Shown one piece after another: positions 63,631-64,000 of a DNA stretch of 64,000 nucleotides (the stretch's first letter is position 1; the number at the start of each line of letters is the position of its first letter). The position numbers and the translations under genes are program-made. Source of the stretch: Bacteriovoracaceae bacterium (lineage in GTDB: Bacteria; Bdellovibrionota; Bacteriovoracia; Bacteriovoracales; Bacteriovoracaceae); assembly GCA_016784965.1 (NCBI GenBank), contig JADHTQ010000003.1, forward strand, positions 62,001 through 126,000. Reading direction: 5' to 3'. The notes under the pieces are model-generated. The model worked only from the letters and a program-made list of their open reading frames with translations. It searched no databases and had not been told where the DNA came from.

Positions 63631-63990
63631 ATGAAACAAAACATGTGTAAGAATTGTTCTGTAAAGGGATATAGCTTTGAGCTATGTACAGCTCATCGTA
63701 TTCATATGGGTGGTAAGGGAAAATGTAGTAATTTTCAACGCAAAAAAAGTTACAAAGATCACTTAAAGCTCAATACCGTCGTTTATGCAGGAGCATCTGT
63801 TTTGGGCGTGACTGCCGGTATCGTTGCTGCACCCGTTTTGGGATTGCCAGTAATAGCTCACGCTGCATTTTTTAAAGTTGGAGCAGGGTTGTTGGGCGGT
63901 AGTATGTCAATAATGGAAAATAAGAAAAAAGACACGGAAAAAGTAATAGAAGGAGAAGGAGATGAACATGGAAACGAAAGCGAAGAATAA
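63631..63990 (+). CDS. Small Cys-rich hydrophobic protein with acidic tail
   Basis: A 119-residue protein in three parts. Residues 5-32 contain four Cys (6, 9, 19, 32), a possible metal-binding knuckle. Residues 48-95 are Gly/Ala-rich and hydrophobic (two helices, GASVLGVTAGIVAAPVLGLP), and the last 25 residues are acidic (DEHGNESEE). Hydrophobic Gly-rich plus acidic ends recall mineral-binding magnetosome proteins such as Mms6 and MamC, but there is no clear match. It lies after mamN; a ribosome site for the next gene is inside its coding end. Confidence 0.5.
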   Translation: MKQNMCKNCSVKGYSFELCTAHRIHMGGKGKCSNFQRKKSYKDHLKLNTVVYAGASVLGVTAGIVAAPVLGLPVIAHAAFFKVGAGLLGGSMSIMENKKKDTEKVIEGEGDEHGNESEE

Positions 63991-64000
63991 GAGTTATCTG
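63962..64000 (+). CDS. Start of a further gene, cut by the window edge
   Basis: A GGAGAAGGAG ribosome site inside the end of the preceding gene is followed by an ATG and an open frame of 13 codons (MNMETKAKNKSYL) to the window end. A second ATG two codons on is an alternative. Too short to identify; it shows only that the operon continues. Confidence 0.4.
   Translation, partial: MNMETKAKNKSYL

Overview
The window is a gene-dense, AT-rich bacterial chromosome segment with no rRNA, tRNA, phage, transposon or CRISPR sequence that I can see. The cell is Gram-negative: there is a Kdo set (kdsB, kdsA, kdsC), two TolC-type channels, a FadL/PorV-like barrel, an MlaC-like protein and several lipoproteins or secreted proteins. 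A complete Na+-NQR with its maturation genes, a sodium:solute symporter and a NupC carrier point to sodium-based energetics and probably a marine or brackish habitat. The overall gene style (many secreted proteins of unknown function, PilZ, MMPL, YebC) reminds me of Bdellovibrionota or a related former deltaproteobacterial lineage, but this is an impression and is not proved by the sequence.

Layout. Bases 1-50,300 are ordinary chromosome: a CorC/HlyC tail, an outer-membrane barrel and a ComEC-like protein; nadC-nadB-dnaN; a secreted metalloprotease with a large helical secreted protein; ftsK, a PilZ protein and a MobB-MobA fusion; a TolC protein; kdsB-pyrG-kdsA-kdsC; a Lys-rich protein, a PhaR-like protein and a lipoprotein; an MMPL exporter divergent from mlaC-tolC-proB-proA; yebC and a DnaQ-DinG fusion; nqrABCDEF-apbE-nqrM; secreted proteins, an S1/P1 nuclease and a PAS-GGDEF cyclase; then an OsmC protein, a symporter, malic enzyme, nupC and rng.

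From about 50,300 to the right edge the window holds a magnetosome gene cluster. A divergent mms6-like gene faces an apparent operon of about 19 genes on the + strand, running without large gaps: a Cys-motif membrane protein, two MamI-like proteins (one a tandem duplication), mamA, mamQ, a four-helix possible heme-b protein, a 35-residue membrane peptide, mamB, a tetraheme magnetochrome-PDZ-NifX-like protein, a triple-PDZ-NifX-like protein, an HtrA protease with an intact triad (MamE-like), an HtrA pseudoprotease with all three triad residues replaced (MamO-like), two zinc-ribbon membrane proteins, mamL-mamM-mamN in the same order as in Magnetospirillum, and a small Cys-rich hydrophobic protein. 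A further reading frame runs off the right end, so the cluster continues.

How the parts may work together. By homology, MamI, MamL, MamQ and MamB shape the vesicle, MamB and MamM handle iron, MamN may handle protons, and MamE and MamO control crystal growth. The multiheme, possible heme-b and NifX-like proteins would set the iron redox state, and the Mms6-like protein would shape the mineral. The unusual parts are the domain fusions, the second CDF protein with two missing metal ligands, and the unrecognised small membrane proteins. mamK, mamH, feoB and other common magnetosome genes are not seen here and may lie beyond the edge.
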